From positions 1-43,230 of the forward strand of contig NTKQ01000006.1 in NCBI GenBank assembly GCA_002457075.1: DNA of 43,230 nt, written 5' to 3'. Under the pieces are notes generated by a model. The model was not told the origin of the DNA. It did not search any database and worked only from the letters and a program-made list of their open reading frames with translations. Source of the DNA: Cryomorphaceae bacterium MED-G11 (GTDB lineage: Bacteria; Bacteroidota; Bacteroidia; Flavobacteriales; Flavobacteriaceae). Of the stretch, positions 33,586-41,081 are shown piece by piece. Position numbers and translations under genes: made by a program. The number at the start of each line of letters is the position of its first letter. Positions within the stretch are counted from its first letter, which is position 1.

Positions 33586-34344
33586 TTATTTATTAATTCT
33601 TTCTGGAAAATCAGTTATAATTGCATCAACTCCCATTGATTTCATTCTTTTTATATTGGTAGGAGTATTAATTGTGTAGGGATAAACTTTAATATTATTA
33701 GAATGTATTTTTTTGACTATTTGATTTGTGATAAACTTATTATTAGGATTTAAAGCAACAGCATTAATTTCCTTAGCTAATTTAATTGCGTTATCAATTT
33801 TATATAATGAGTCTACAAGAATTGCAATTGGAACATCTTTATTAATATTTCTAAACTTTTTTAACTCATCCCATCTAAAGCTTGATATAATAAATTTTGA
33901 GGGAGTGAGGTTAGATTCAGTTAAATATTTGATGATGATTTTATTGGTTTCATAGGCAGTATTCTCACCTTTTAGCTCAATATTTAAAAAAATTTTTTCT
34001 GGTATTATATCTAATACCTCATTTAAAGTAGGGATAGATAACCCTCCAATTAATTCTACTTTTTTAATAGAATCTAAAGAAATTTGCTCAATAAATGCAG
34101 TTGAATTAGATAGCCTACCTAAAGACGGATCATGATACACTATTAGCTCCCCTGATTTAGATTTAAATACATCAATCTCAATTCCATCAACTTTTAAATT
34201 AATAGCCTTTTTAACTGATTCAATTGTATTTTCAAGTGCATGACCCATTGCGCCTCTATGACCAATGACAATTATATCTGAAGTTGTATTACAACTTGAA
34301 AAAAGAAAAATAAATAATAAAAATGATGATAATAATTTTTTCAT
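33586..34344 (-). CDS. Glycerophosphodiester phosphodiesterase lipoprotein
   Basis: 252 residues from the ATG at 34344; a TTG nine bases upstream is less likely. A lipoprotein signal ends at C18 (LFSSC). GDPD active site: H29-R30 in GHRGAMGH, E38 in LENT, E56 and D58 in GIEIDV, H71 in VYHDP. It releases glycerol 3-phosphate from deacylated phospholipids outside the cytoplasm, a plausible supply for the glpD product encoded 2 kb further on. It is separated from the glp operon by the oppositely oriented DUF1543 gene. Confidence 0.92.
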   Translation of the reverse strand: MKKLLSSFLLFIFLFSSCNTTSDIIVIGHRGAMGHALENTIESVKKAINLKVDGIEIDVFKSKSGELIVYHDPSLGRLSNSTAFIEQISLDSIKKVELIGGLSIPTLNEVLDIIPEKIFLNIELKGENTAYETNKIIIKYLTESNLTPSKFIISSFRWDELKKFRNINKDVPIAILVDSLYKIDNAIKLAKEINAVALNPNNKFITNQIVKKIHSNNIKVYPYTINTPTNIKRMKSMGVDAIITDFPERINK

Positions 34345-34368
34345 ATATTTCAAACAAGATAATTAAAC

Positions 34369-34391
34369 ATATAGTGTTAAAAATACTATAT
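34369..34391. repeat. Inverted repeat between divergent genes
   Basis: ATATAGT (34369-34375) and ACTATAT (34385-34391) are perfect inverted copies 9 bases apart, midway between the starts of the glycerophosphodiesterase and DUF1543 genes. No T-run follows on either strand, so it is not a terminator. It may be an operator, but in AT-rich DNA chance is a fair alternative. Confidence 0.3.
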
Positions 34392-34416
34392 TTTAAAATT
34401 CTTTAATAAAATAGAT

Positions 34417-34968
34417 ATGAAAGAAAATATTAAACTTTATGCAGTTTATCTAGGGGGAAGAGCCGATGGATGTAATACTGAGCTTCATGATGTTGTTTTC
34501 ACTTGTGGTAATAAAATTGAAGATACTTATATGGATTTACTTGATAAGTGGTTTGGAAATGTAGATAGACTTCATATTGATTCTTGGGTTGAGATAAATC
34601 ATGTAGATGGATATAAGGTTTCTCTTTCATCAAAAAAAAATATCTCAAAAAGCAAATTATTTTTTATAAATCTAGGAGGGTATGATAAAAATAAATTTGA
34701 AGAGTTACATGAGAGTGAATTTCTGGTTGGTGAAAAAAAAATATTAATAAAAAAAAGAGCAAAAGAAGTTTTAATGAAAGGATTATATCAAGTTCACACA
34801 GATGATTTATATGATGTTGATGATTGTATTGAAATTAATAAAGTTTCTGATTTCTTTATTAATCTTAACAAGGATGATAATATAAATGAGACTTTGAAAT
34901 ATAATAACGGCTATCACCCTATACCCAAGAAAATAATAGAAAAATATAAGTCATTGACTGGTGATTAA
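34417..34968 (+). CDS. DUF1543 domain protein
   Basis: 183 residues. The N-terminal signature LYAVYLGGRADGCNTELHDVVF matches DUF1543; a second half-repeat with KILIKKRAKEVLMKGLYQVHTDDLYDVDD follows at about 105-140. Function unknown; no catalytic motif is evident and there is no signal peptide. It converges with the SDR gene, sharing TTAA (34965-34968). Confidence 0.82.
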   Translation: MKENIKLYAVYLGGRADGCNTELHDVVFTCGNKIEDTYMDLLDKWFGNVDRLHIDSWVEINHVDGYKVSLSSKKNISKSKLFFINLGGYDKNKFEELHESEFLVGEKKILIKKRAKEVLMKGLYQVHTDDLYDVDDCIEINKVSDFFINLNKDDNINETLKYNNGYHPIPKKIIEKYKSLTGD

Positions 34969-35723
34969 CCCCTATTAACTACTGTTGAAGAAGCTTGTGA
35001 TTTTGCAAGAACTGTAATATCACTAATATTAACATTCTCTGGACAATTTATTACATAGGATATTACTTTAGCAACATCATCTCCGACTAATGGATCAACT
35101 CCATGATAAACTGACTTAGATTTATCTTCATCATCTTTAAACCTAACCATTGAAAAGTTTGTTTCTACCAATCCTGGATTTATTTGTGAAACCTTAATAT
35201 TAAACTTATTTAAATCAATTCTCATACCCTGGGAGATAGCATCAACAGCAAATTTGGAGGCACAGTAAATATTACCTTTAGGATATAATTCTTTCCCTGC
35301 AATCGATCCAATATTAATAATATGTCCACAATTATTTTTTGTCATAATATCTAATACAGGTTTACTCACATACAGTAATCCCTTAACATTAGTATCAATC
35401 ATCATGTCCCAATCTTCAATTTTACCTTCATGAATAAAATCTAAACCATGAGCGTTACCTGCATTGTTAATCAAAACATCTATATTCTTCCAATCATTAC
35501 CTAAACTAGAAATTTTTTCATAAACATCTTGTTGGTTCCTTACATCAAATTGTAAAGTTTTAACTTTAGTCTTTGTCGAAAGTGAAGCTTCTAACTCTTT
35601 TAGTTTATCAGTATTTCTTCCACATAGTATCAATGAAAATTGATTAGCTAACTCATAAGATGTTGATTCTCCTATACCTGAAGTAGCTCCTGTAATTAGT
35701 GCAATTTTTTTATTTTTTTCCAT
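34965..35723 (-). CDS. Short-chain dehydrogenase/reductase (YdfG-like)
   Basis: 252 residues, classical SDR: cofactor motif TGATSGIG at 11-18, NNAG at 86-89, catalytic S140, Y153 and K157. R36 in CGRNTDK after the second strand favours NADP(H). The nearest described relatives act on serine, 3-hydroxy acids or malonic semialdehyde; the substrate here is unknown. It starts right after the glpF stop with no gap, making it the last gene of the glycerol operon, so a three-carbon hydroxy compound is a reasonable guess. Confidence 0.85.
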   Translation of the reverse strand: MEKNKKIALITGATSGIGESTSYELANQFSLILCGRNTDKLKELEASLSTKTKVKTLQFDVRNQQDVYEKISSLGNDWKNIDVLINNAGNAHGLDFIHEGKIEDWDMMIDTNVKGLLYVSKPVLDIMTKNNCGHIINIGSIAGKELYPKGNIYCASKFAVDAISQGMRIDLNKFNIKVSQINPGLVETNFSMVRFKDDEDKSKSVYHGVDPLVGDDVAKVISYVINCPENVNISDITVLAKSQASSTVVNRG

Positions 35724-36461
35724 TTAGTTAAAATATAAAAATAAGAGCCCAGCAGCAACAGCTCCAAGTGATGGGCCAAAAACTGGAATCCAACTGTATG
35801 CCCAATCTGAAAGCTTATTTTTTCTAGGAATTAATTGATAAACAATTCTTGGTCCAAGATCCCTAGCTGGATTTATTGCATATCCTGTAGTTCCTCCAAG
35901 ACTTAGCCCTATTACCCATACTAATATTCCCACTGGAAGTGCATCTAATGAACCTATTCCGAAATTTACATCCATTCCTTCAATAAATATATTAGGCTTA
36001 ACAATGTATAAGATTCCAAAAATTAATATAAAAGTTGCAAGAAACTCACTAAAAAAATTATTCTTATAATTCCTAATTGCAGGTGATGTGCAAAATGATC
36101 CCATTACAGCACTTTCATCAGTCGTTGATCTGTAGTGGTCTATATAAAAAATATAGGTTAACCAACTACCTAACATTGCTCCAAGAACTTGTGCAATTAT
36201 ATATCCTATCATCAGATCAACTGAAAATTTACCTGCAACAACTAATCCAATTGTTACAGCAGGATTTAAGTGTGCGCCACTAAACTCTCCAGTAACATAA
36301 GCAGCAACAAATACTGCGAAACCCCATGCAGTTGTAATAGTTATCAAAGGGGTTTCTTTAGAGCCTTTGGTTTTACTTAAGCTAACGTTAGCAACAATAC
36401 CTGAACCTAGAAGTAGAAGAATAGTTGTACCTACAAATTCCGCAATATATGGACTTATCAT
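35724..36461 (-). CDS. glpF: Glycerol uptake facilitator (aquaglyceroporin)
   Basis: 245 residues, six membrane helices plus two half-helices carrying HLNPAVT (NPA at 66-68) and AINPARDLGPR (NPA at 197-199, with R200 and D201). The Asp after NPAR marks glycerol facilitators rather than water-only aquaporins. It lets glycerol across the inner membrane for GlpK. It overlaps the glpD stop by 4 bases (ATGA) and is followed immediately by the SDR gene. Confidence 0.93.
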   Translation of the reverse strand: MISPYIAEFVGTTILLLLGSGIVANVSLSKTKGSKETPLITITTAWGFAVFVAAYVTGEFSGAHLNPAVTIGLVVAGKFSVDLMIGYIIAQVLGAMLGSWLTYIFYIDHYRSTTDESAVMGSFCTSPAIRNYKNNFFSEFLATFILIFGILYIVKPNIFIEGMDVNFGIGSLDALPVGILVWVIGLSLGGTTGYAINPARDLGPRIVYQLIPRKNKLSDWAYSWIPVFGPSLGAVAAGLLFLYFN

Positions 36462-38005
36462 ACTATATAATTTTTGATTAATTTATTAAATTTTTTTAAT
36501 TCAGCATCTATCCATTTATCATCTTCTCCTAAAACATCAGCCATTTTTTGAGCAACAATTGGGGCAATTCTCTTTGATTCTTTTGAGTCTAAAAAAACAC
36601 ATCTTGTTCTACGAGCCAAAATATCTTCAACAGTAAGAGCCATTTCATGAATTATTGACCATTCTATAATATTATTTGAAATATAAAATTTATTTGATAA
36701 AGATTTATTATCATTAATACCTCCAAGTGATTCTACTTTTTTCTTTAGAGAACCATAAACATGCATTGGGTCTGACCAACTGATATTTCTTTTGAAACCA
36801 AAAAGCTTGGTTCTTTCAGTCTTACATTTTTTCTTCTTAAGCTTATTGATAGAAATAGCTGTATTAATGGCATCCTCAGCAATTTTCCTATAAGTTGTCC
36901 ATTTTCCACCTAAAACACTTATTAAACCAGATGGCGAGATGTCTATCTTATGACTCCTTGAGACTTCTTTAGTTGATTGTTTATTTGATGTTGCAGCCAA
37001 AGGCCTTAATCCAGCAAAAACACTTTTAATATCATCTTTTTTTGGCTTAACTGACATATACTTACCTGCATTTTTCAAAATAAAGTCAACCTCTTCCTTT
37101 AGAGCTTTCGGCTCCTCACTTGCTTTTTTTACTTGTGTGTCAGTAGTTCCAACTACTACATAATTTTTCCAAGGAACAGCAAATAAAACTCTACCATCTG
37201 ATGTTTGAGGAATTAAGATTGCATGTTTACTTTTTAAAAATCTTCTTTCAAGTACAATATGAACTCCTTGACTTGGTTGAATCATTTTTTCAATTTTTGG
37301 CTGATCCATTCTAATTATCTCCTCAGCAAATACTCCGGTAGCATTTATAACCACTTTGCTTTTAATCTGATATTTTTTGGAATTAATTGAATCTGTAAAG
37401 TTAAGTCCCTTTATTTCTCCATCTTTTTTTATCAATCCTTCAACATTACAATAATTTAATAATGCTGTTTTTTTTGAATCAGCTGATAGAGCTAATGTTA
37501 TAGCCATTCTTGAATCATCGAATTGTCCATCATGATAAATAACCCCTCCTCTAAGTCCTTTCTTATTAACATTTGGAATTAATTTTTCAGTTTCTTGTTT
37601 TGAGATAATTTCTGATTTACCTAATCCAAGCTTTCCAGCCATCATATCATAAATTTTCATTCCAATTCCATAAAAGGGACTAGCCCACCAATCATATGTC
37701 GGAATAACAAAGCTTAAATCTTGGACTAAATGAGGTGCATTTCTTTTTAAAATTCCTCTTTCTTTTAGAGATTCTATTACTAATGTTATATCACCATTTT
37801 GCAAATATCTAACCCCTCCATGAATCAACTTTGTGCTTCTAGATGATGTACCTTTTCCAAAGTCATATTTTTCCAGAAGTAATGTCTTATATCCTCTCTT
37901 TGATGCATCAAGTGCAATTCCAAGACCAGATGCACCACCACCAATAATCACAACATCCCATTGAAGAACTTTATTTAGTTTAATAATTGAGTCTGCTCTA
38001 TTCAT
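36458..38005 (-). CDS. glpD: Aerobic glycerol-3-phosphate dehydrogenase
   Basis: 515 residues. An FAD enzyme at the inner membrane that oxidises glycerol 3-phosphate to dihydroxyacetone phosphate and feeds electrons to quinone. Evidence: FAD motif VIIGGGASGLGIALDA at 19-34, SSRSTKLIHGGVRYLQ, GVIYHDGQFDDSRM and a C-terminal LARRTRCVFLD domain. It overlaps glpK by 8 bases and glpF by 4, making one tight operon. Confidence 0.96.
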   Translation of the reverse strand: MNRADSIIKLNKVLQWDVVIIGGGASGLGIALDASKRGYKTLLLEKYDFGKGTSSRSTKLIHGGVRYLQNGDITLVIESLKERGILKRNAPHLVQDLSFVIPTYDWWASPFYGIGMKIYDMMAGKLGLGKSEIISKQETEKLIPNVNKKGLRGGVIYHDGQFDDSRMAITLALSADSKKTALLNYCNVEGLIKKDGEIKGLNFTDSINSKKYQIKSKVVINATGVFAEEIIRMDQPKIEKMIQPSQGVHIVLERRFLKSKHAILIPQTSDGRVLFAVPWKNYVVVGTTDTQVKKASEEPKALKEEVDFILKNAGKYMSVKPKKDDIKSVFAGLRPLAATSNKQSTKEVSRSHKIDISPSGLISVLGGKWTTYRKIAEDAINTAISINKLKKKKCKTERTKLFGFKRNISWSDPMHVYGSLKKKVESLGGINDNKSLSNKFYISNNIIEWSIIHEMALTVEDILARRTRCVFLDSKESKRIAPIVAQKMADVLGEDDKWIDAELKKFNKLIKNYIV

Positions 38006-39494
38006 CTATTCTAAGAACCTTTTTAATCCTTTTATTCCAAAGTTCAATTAATTGTTCAGAGTCATTTTCTTGTTTAGGTTTAAAAGATCTATCCTCAATC
38101 CAAAGGCTTTTTAAGCTAGGTATGTCTTTCCAAAAGCCAGTTGCTAATCCTGCAAGAAAAGCAATTCCAAGAGCTGTAGTCTCAGTTGTTTTTGGTCTAA
38201 TAACTCTTGTATTTAATAGATCTGATTGAATTTGCATTAAAAGATTATTATTACTAGCGCCTCCATCAACTTTTAAACTAGAAAACTTTATACCAGCATC
38301 TTTCTCCATTTCAATAATTATATCTCTTGTCCTAAGAGCAATTGATTCAAGAGCTGCTCTAGCTATATGACCATTTTCAGTACCCCTAGTTATTCCAAAG
38401 ATTGTACCTTGAGCATATGGATCCCAATATGGTGCAGCAAGCCCTGATAGAGCAGGAACAAATGTTATACCTCCGTTATCTTTTACTGTATTTGCAAGGT
38501 TTTCAACTTCAGGTGCATCCTTAATAATACCTAGTTTGTCTCTCAACCATTGAACAAGAGCTCCTGCAACAAAAACACTACCTTCAAGAGCATATGTAAC
38601 TTCACCATTTATTCGCCAAGCTATCGTAGAAAGCATTTTATTGTTTGACTTAACAAATGTTTTTCCAGTATTCATCATGCAGAAACAACCGGTTCCATAA
38701 GTGTTTTTAATGTCTCCTTCCTCAGTACATAACTGTCCAAATAATGCTGCTTGTTGATCCCCTGCTATTCCAGATATTGGAATTTTTGCACCAAAGATTT
38801 TAGCATCAATATGTGCAGAAATCGATGATGAATCAACAACATTTGGTAAAATGTTTTTAGGAATATCAAAAAGAGAGAGTAGTTCATCATCCCAACTATC
38901 TCTCTTAATATTATATAAAAGTGTTCTGCTTGCATTAGAAGGATCTGTTATATGAGATTTTCCATTAGTTAAATTCCAAATTAACCACGTATCTATAGTC
39001 CCAAAAAGAAGTTCTCCGTCGTTTGCTTGACTTCTAATTTTAGGGTCACTATCTAGAATCCATTTTATCTTGGTTCCAGAAAAATATGCATCAATTACTA
39101 GACCCGTTTTGTTTTGAATCAATTCGGTTTTATTATTCTTTATAAGATCATCACAAAAACTCGCAGTTCTTCTATCTTGCCAGACAATTGCATTGAATAC
39201 TGGTTTACCAGTCTTTTTATTCCATATTACCGTAGTTTCTCTTTGATTTGTTATTCCAACAGAATCTATATTTTTTGGATCAATTTTAGAATTATTTATT
39301 ACGTCTCTAATTGCTTTTAATTGAGTATTTAATATTTCTATAGCATCATGTTCAACCCATCCTTCCTTAGGAAAGATTTGATTAAATTCATATTGAGCTA
39401 TTTCAACAGCTTCTGCATTTTTATCAAATAATATTGCTCTTGAACTTGTTGTGCCTGCATCAATAGCTAAAATATATTTATTAGTAGATTTCAT
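37998..39494 (-). CDS. glpK: Glycerol kinase
   Basis: 498 residues from the ATG at 39494. It phosphorylates glycerol with ATP. FGGY-kinase motifs: IDAGTTSSRAILFD from D12, WQDRRTA, GIAGDQQAALFGQ, and the C-terminal KVDGGASNNNLLMQ. An in-frame TTG lies 9 bases upstream but gives an atypical start. It is the first gene of the glycerol operon. The preceding gene ends in a strong terminator whose T-run stops only 13 bases before this ATG, and no TAnnTTTG box is seen between them, so how it is transcribed is unclear. Confidence 0.97.
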   Translation of the reverse strand: MKSTNKYILAIDAGTTSSRAILFDKNAEAVEIAQYEFNQIFPKEGWVEHDAIEILNTQLKAIRDVINNSKIDPKNIDSVGITNQRETTVIWNKKTGKPVFNAIVWQDRRTASFCDDLIKNNKTELIQNKTGLVIDAYFSGTKIKWILDSDPKIRSQANDGELLFGTIDTWLIWNLTNGKSHITDPSNASRTLLYNIKRDSWDDELLSLFDIPKNILPNVVDSSSISAHIDAKIFGAKIPISGIAGDQQAALFGQLCTEEGDIKNTYGTGCFCMMNTGKTFVKSNNKMLSTIAWRINGEVTYALEGSVFVAGALVQWLRDKLGIIKDAPEVENLANTVKDNGGITFVPALSGLAAPYWDPYAQGTIFGITRGTENGHIARAALESIALRTRDIIIEMEKDAGIKFSSLKVDGGASNNNLLMQIQSDLLNTRVIRPKTTETTALGIAFLAGLATGFWKDIPSLKSLWIEDRSFKPKQENDSEQLIELWNKRIKKVLRIDE

Positions 39495-39506
39495 TAATTG
39501 CAAGAT

Positions 39507-39529
39507 AAAAAAAACCCTCCATTGGAGGG
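39507..39529 (-). terminator. Intrinsic terminator of the secreted-protein gene, abutting glpK
   Basis: On the minus strand CCCTCC (39529-39524), a 3-base loop and GGAGGG (39520-39515), then eight T (39514-39507). The stem is all G/C, striking in this AT-rich DNA. It begins 23 bases after the stop of the secreted-protein gene and ends 13 bases before the glpK ATG. Confidence 0.88.
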
Positions 39530-39552
39530 CTTAATTTTATTAAGACGTTATA

Positions 39553-40251
39553 TTAATTTTGTGGCCAGCTTGCAAGCTGAGTTGATGTTTCTGATCCTCT
39601 AAAAGTTGATATAGGATTAATAGTGTCAAAAAACTCTGTAAATGCAGCAAGTTCTTTTTCATTACTTGGTCCTGATGTCATCTCAGAGGCATAATCCTTA
39701 TGAGTTGAATATATGTAATGTGATGATAGACCGCTTCCAGATGAATATTGACCTAATGAATAATACATTCCATCATTGTCATATTTTTTTGAAAGCTTCA
39801 CAAATGCAGCTCCAAATTCAGCTTGATCTTCAACAGAAAAAGACCACTCTTGAGTTGAAAAAGAACCAGTATCGCCAGGAACTCTAATTAGAGTACTCCC
39901 ATTTCTTATTGATACAATTTTTGCAATACTACTTAAATTTCTTACATAATTATCGTAAGCTTCACCTGATCTTAAATCTCTAAGTTTTGACATTCCCTCA
40001 ACAGAGCCTGCAAAGTTTAGAAAGTGTGTACCTTCTCTCCATTCAGTTTTTGCTTGCCAAGCATTCAATGTGACACTTGAATTTTCAGGAAAATCTATGC
40101 TAGAATAAAAATCATTTACTGCTTGAGCAACTAGTCCTTGATTTCCAGGTTCAACAACCATGGAAACTTCAGACCAATAAACTTGATCTTGAGCCTGAGC
40201 TAAATTCAAAGAAGCTACTAAGGCTAAAGAAACTAATAATAATTTTTTCAT
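39553..40251 (-). CDS. Secreted protein of unknown function
   Basis: 232 residues from the ATG at 40251, which begins a clean signal peptide (MKKLLLVSLALVASLNLAQA, cut before QDQVYW). The frame extends 16 codons upstream, but that part has no signal character and is left out. The mature part is rich in Ser, Gly, Asn and aromatic residues. It may hold two related halves (VSMVVEPGNQGLVAQAVNDFY... and WSFSVEDQAEFGAAFVKLSKKY...), as in dimeric alpha/beta-barrel (NIPSNAP-like) proteins; that is only an impression. Not recognised. The strong terminator after it suggests an independently and perhaps highly transcribed gene. Confidence 0.75.
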   Translation of the reverse strand: MKKLLLVSLALVASLNLAQAQDQVYWSEVSMVVEPGNQGLVAQAVNDFYSSIDFPENSSVTLNAWQAKTEWREGTHFLNFAGSVEGMSKLRDLRSGEAYDNYVRNLSSIAKIVSIRNGSTLIRVPGDTGSFSTQEWSFSVEDQAEFGAAFVKLSKKYDNDGMYYSLGQYSSGSGLSSHYIYSTHKDYASEMTSGPSNEKELAAFTEFFDTINPISTFRGSETSTQLASWPQN

Positions 40252-40331
40252 TTTAATTGTTTTATGATTAGTCGCTAATATAAACAAAAGTCTTTTCAAA
40301 TGGACTCTTTAAAATCAAAACTATACTCTAA

Positions 40332-41081
40332 TTATCTTAAAAAGCTTCCGCCATTTACATCGATTGTTGAACCAGTTGAATGATCCATTTTACCAGAAAC
40401 TATAAGTGAGACTATTGGCGATATATCTTTTGGCTCTGTTAGCCTATCTAGAGTGATTCCTTGTTTTACAACATCTTCTCCATGTTTGTCTATAAAACTT
40501 TGAGCCATTTCAGTTCTTACAAATCCAGGGGCAATACTAAATGCTACAATATTATCTGTTTCTCCGAATGACCTAGACATAGTTTTAGTTAGTGAAATCA
40601 CCCCCCCCTTAGAACATGCATAAGAAATGTAATCCTGTTGTTCTCCCCTGAATGCAGCTCTTGATGCAATATTTATAAATCTTAATCTAGATTTAATTTT
40701 TTTCTCTCTTTTATATTTTAAGAACTCTTTAAAAATAAGTGATGGAGCTTTAAGATTTACATCAATTGTTTTGTCAAACATCTTGCTCCAATTATTTAAG
40801 TCTAATGCAATATCTGCAGATTCTGCAATACCTGCATTATTTATTATACAGTCAGGAAAACTTAAATTTTCAATAGTACTATCAACTAGATTTTTTATTT
40901 CATTTTCTACAGAAAGATCTGCCTTAACTGTAAAAGAATTAGAAGAATACTCATTTACTAAAGCTTCTAGGAAGGACTTGTTAGAGTTATAATGGAGGGC
41001 CAATTGATGTCCTTCTTTAATAAGATCTTTTGCAATTTTATATCCAATACCCTTTGATGATCCAGTTAGAAGAACTTTCAT
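40332..41081 (-). CDS. Short-chain dehydrogenase/reductase (FabG-like)
   Basis: 249 residues. SDR motifs: TGSSKGIG at 6-13, NNAG at 81-84, catalytic S140, Y154 and K158 (YACSK), and a C-terminal DVNGGSF typical of 3-oxoacyl-ACP reductase-like enzymes. The substrate is not defined; it lies away from fabD, so it need not be the housekeeping FabG. The codons for K158-G159-G160-V161 contain eight consecutive G (minus strand, 40608-40601), a rare homopolymer here. It overlaps the S9 peptidase gene by 4 bases. Confidence 0.85.
   Translation of the reverse strand: MKVLLTGSSKGIGYKIAKDLIKEGHQLALHYNSNKSFLEALVNEYSSNSFTVKADLSVENEIKNLVDSTIENLSFPDCIINNAGIAESADIALDLNNWSKMFDKTIDVNLKAPSLIFKEFLKYKREKKIKSRLRFINIASRAAFRGEQQDYISYACSKGGVISLTKTMSRSFGETDNIVAFSIAPGFVRTEMAQSFIDKHGEDVVKQGITLDRLTEPKDISPIVSLIVSGKMDHSTGSTIDVNGGSFLR

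Noticed and set aside
34369-34391. Inverted repeat as a bidirectional terminator
   Set aside because: No T-run follows on either strand and it lies upstream of both flanking genes; kept only as a low-confidence repeat.
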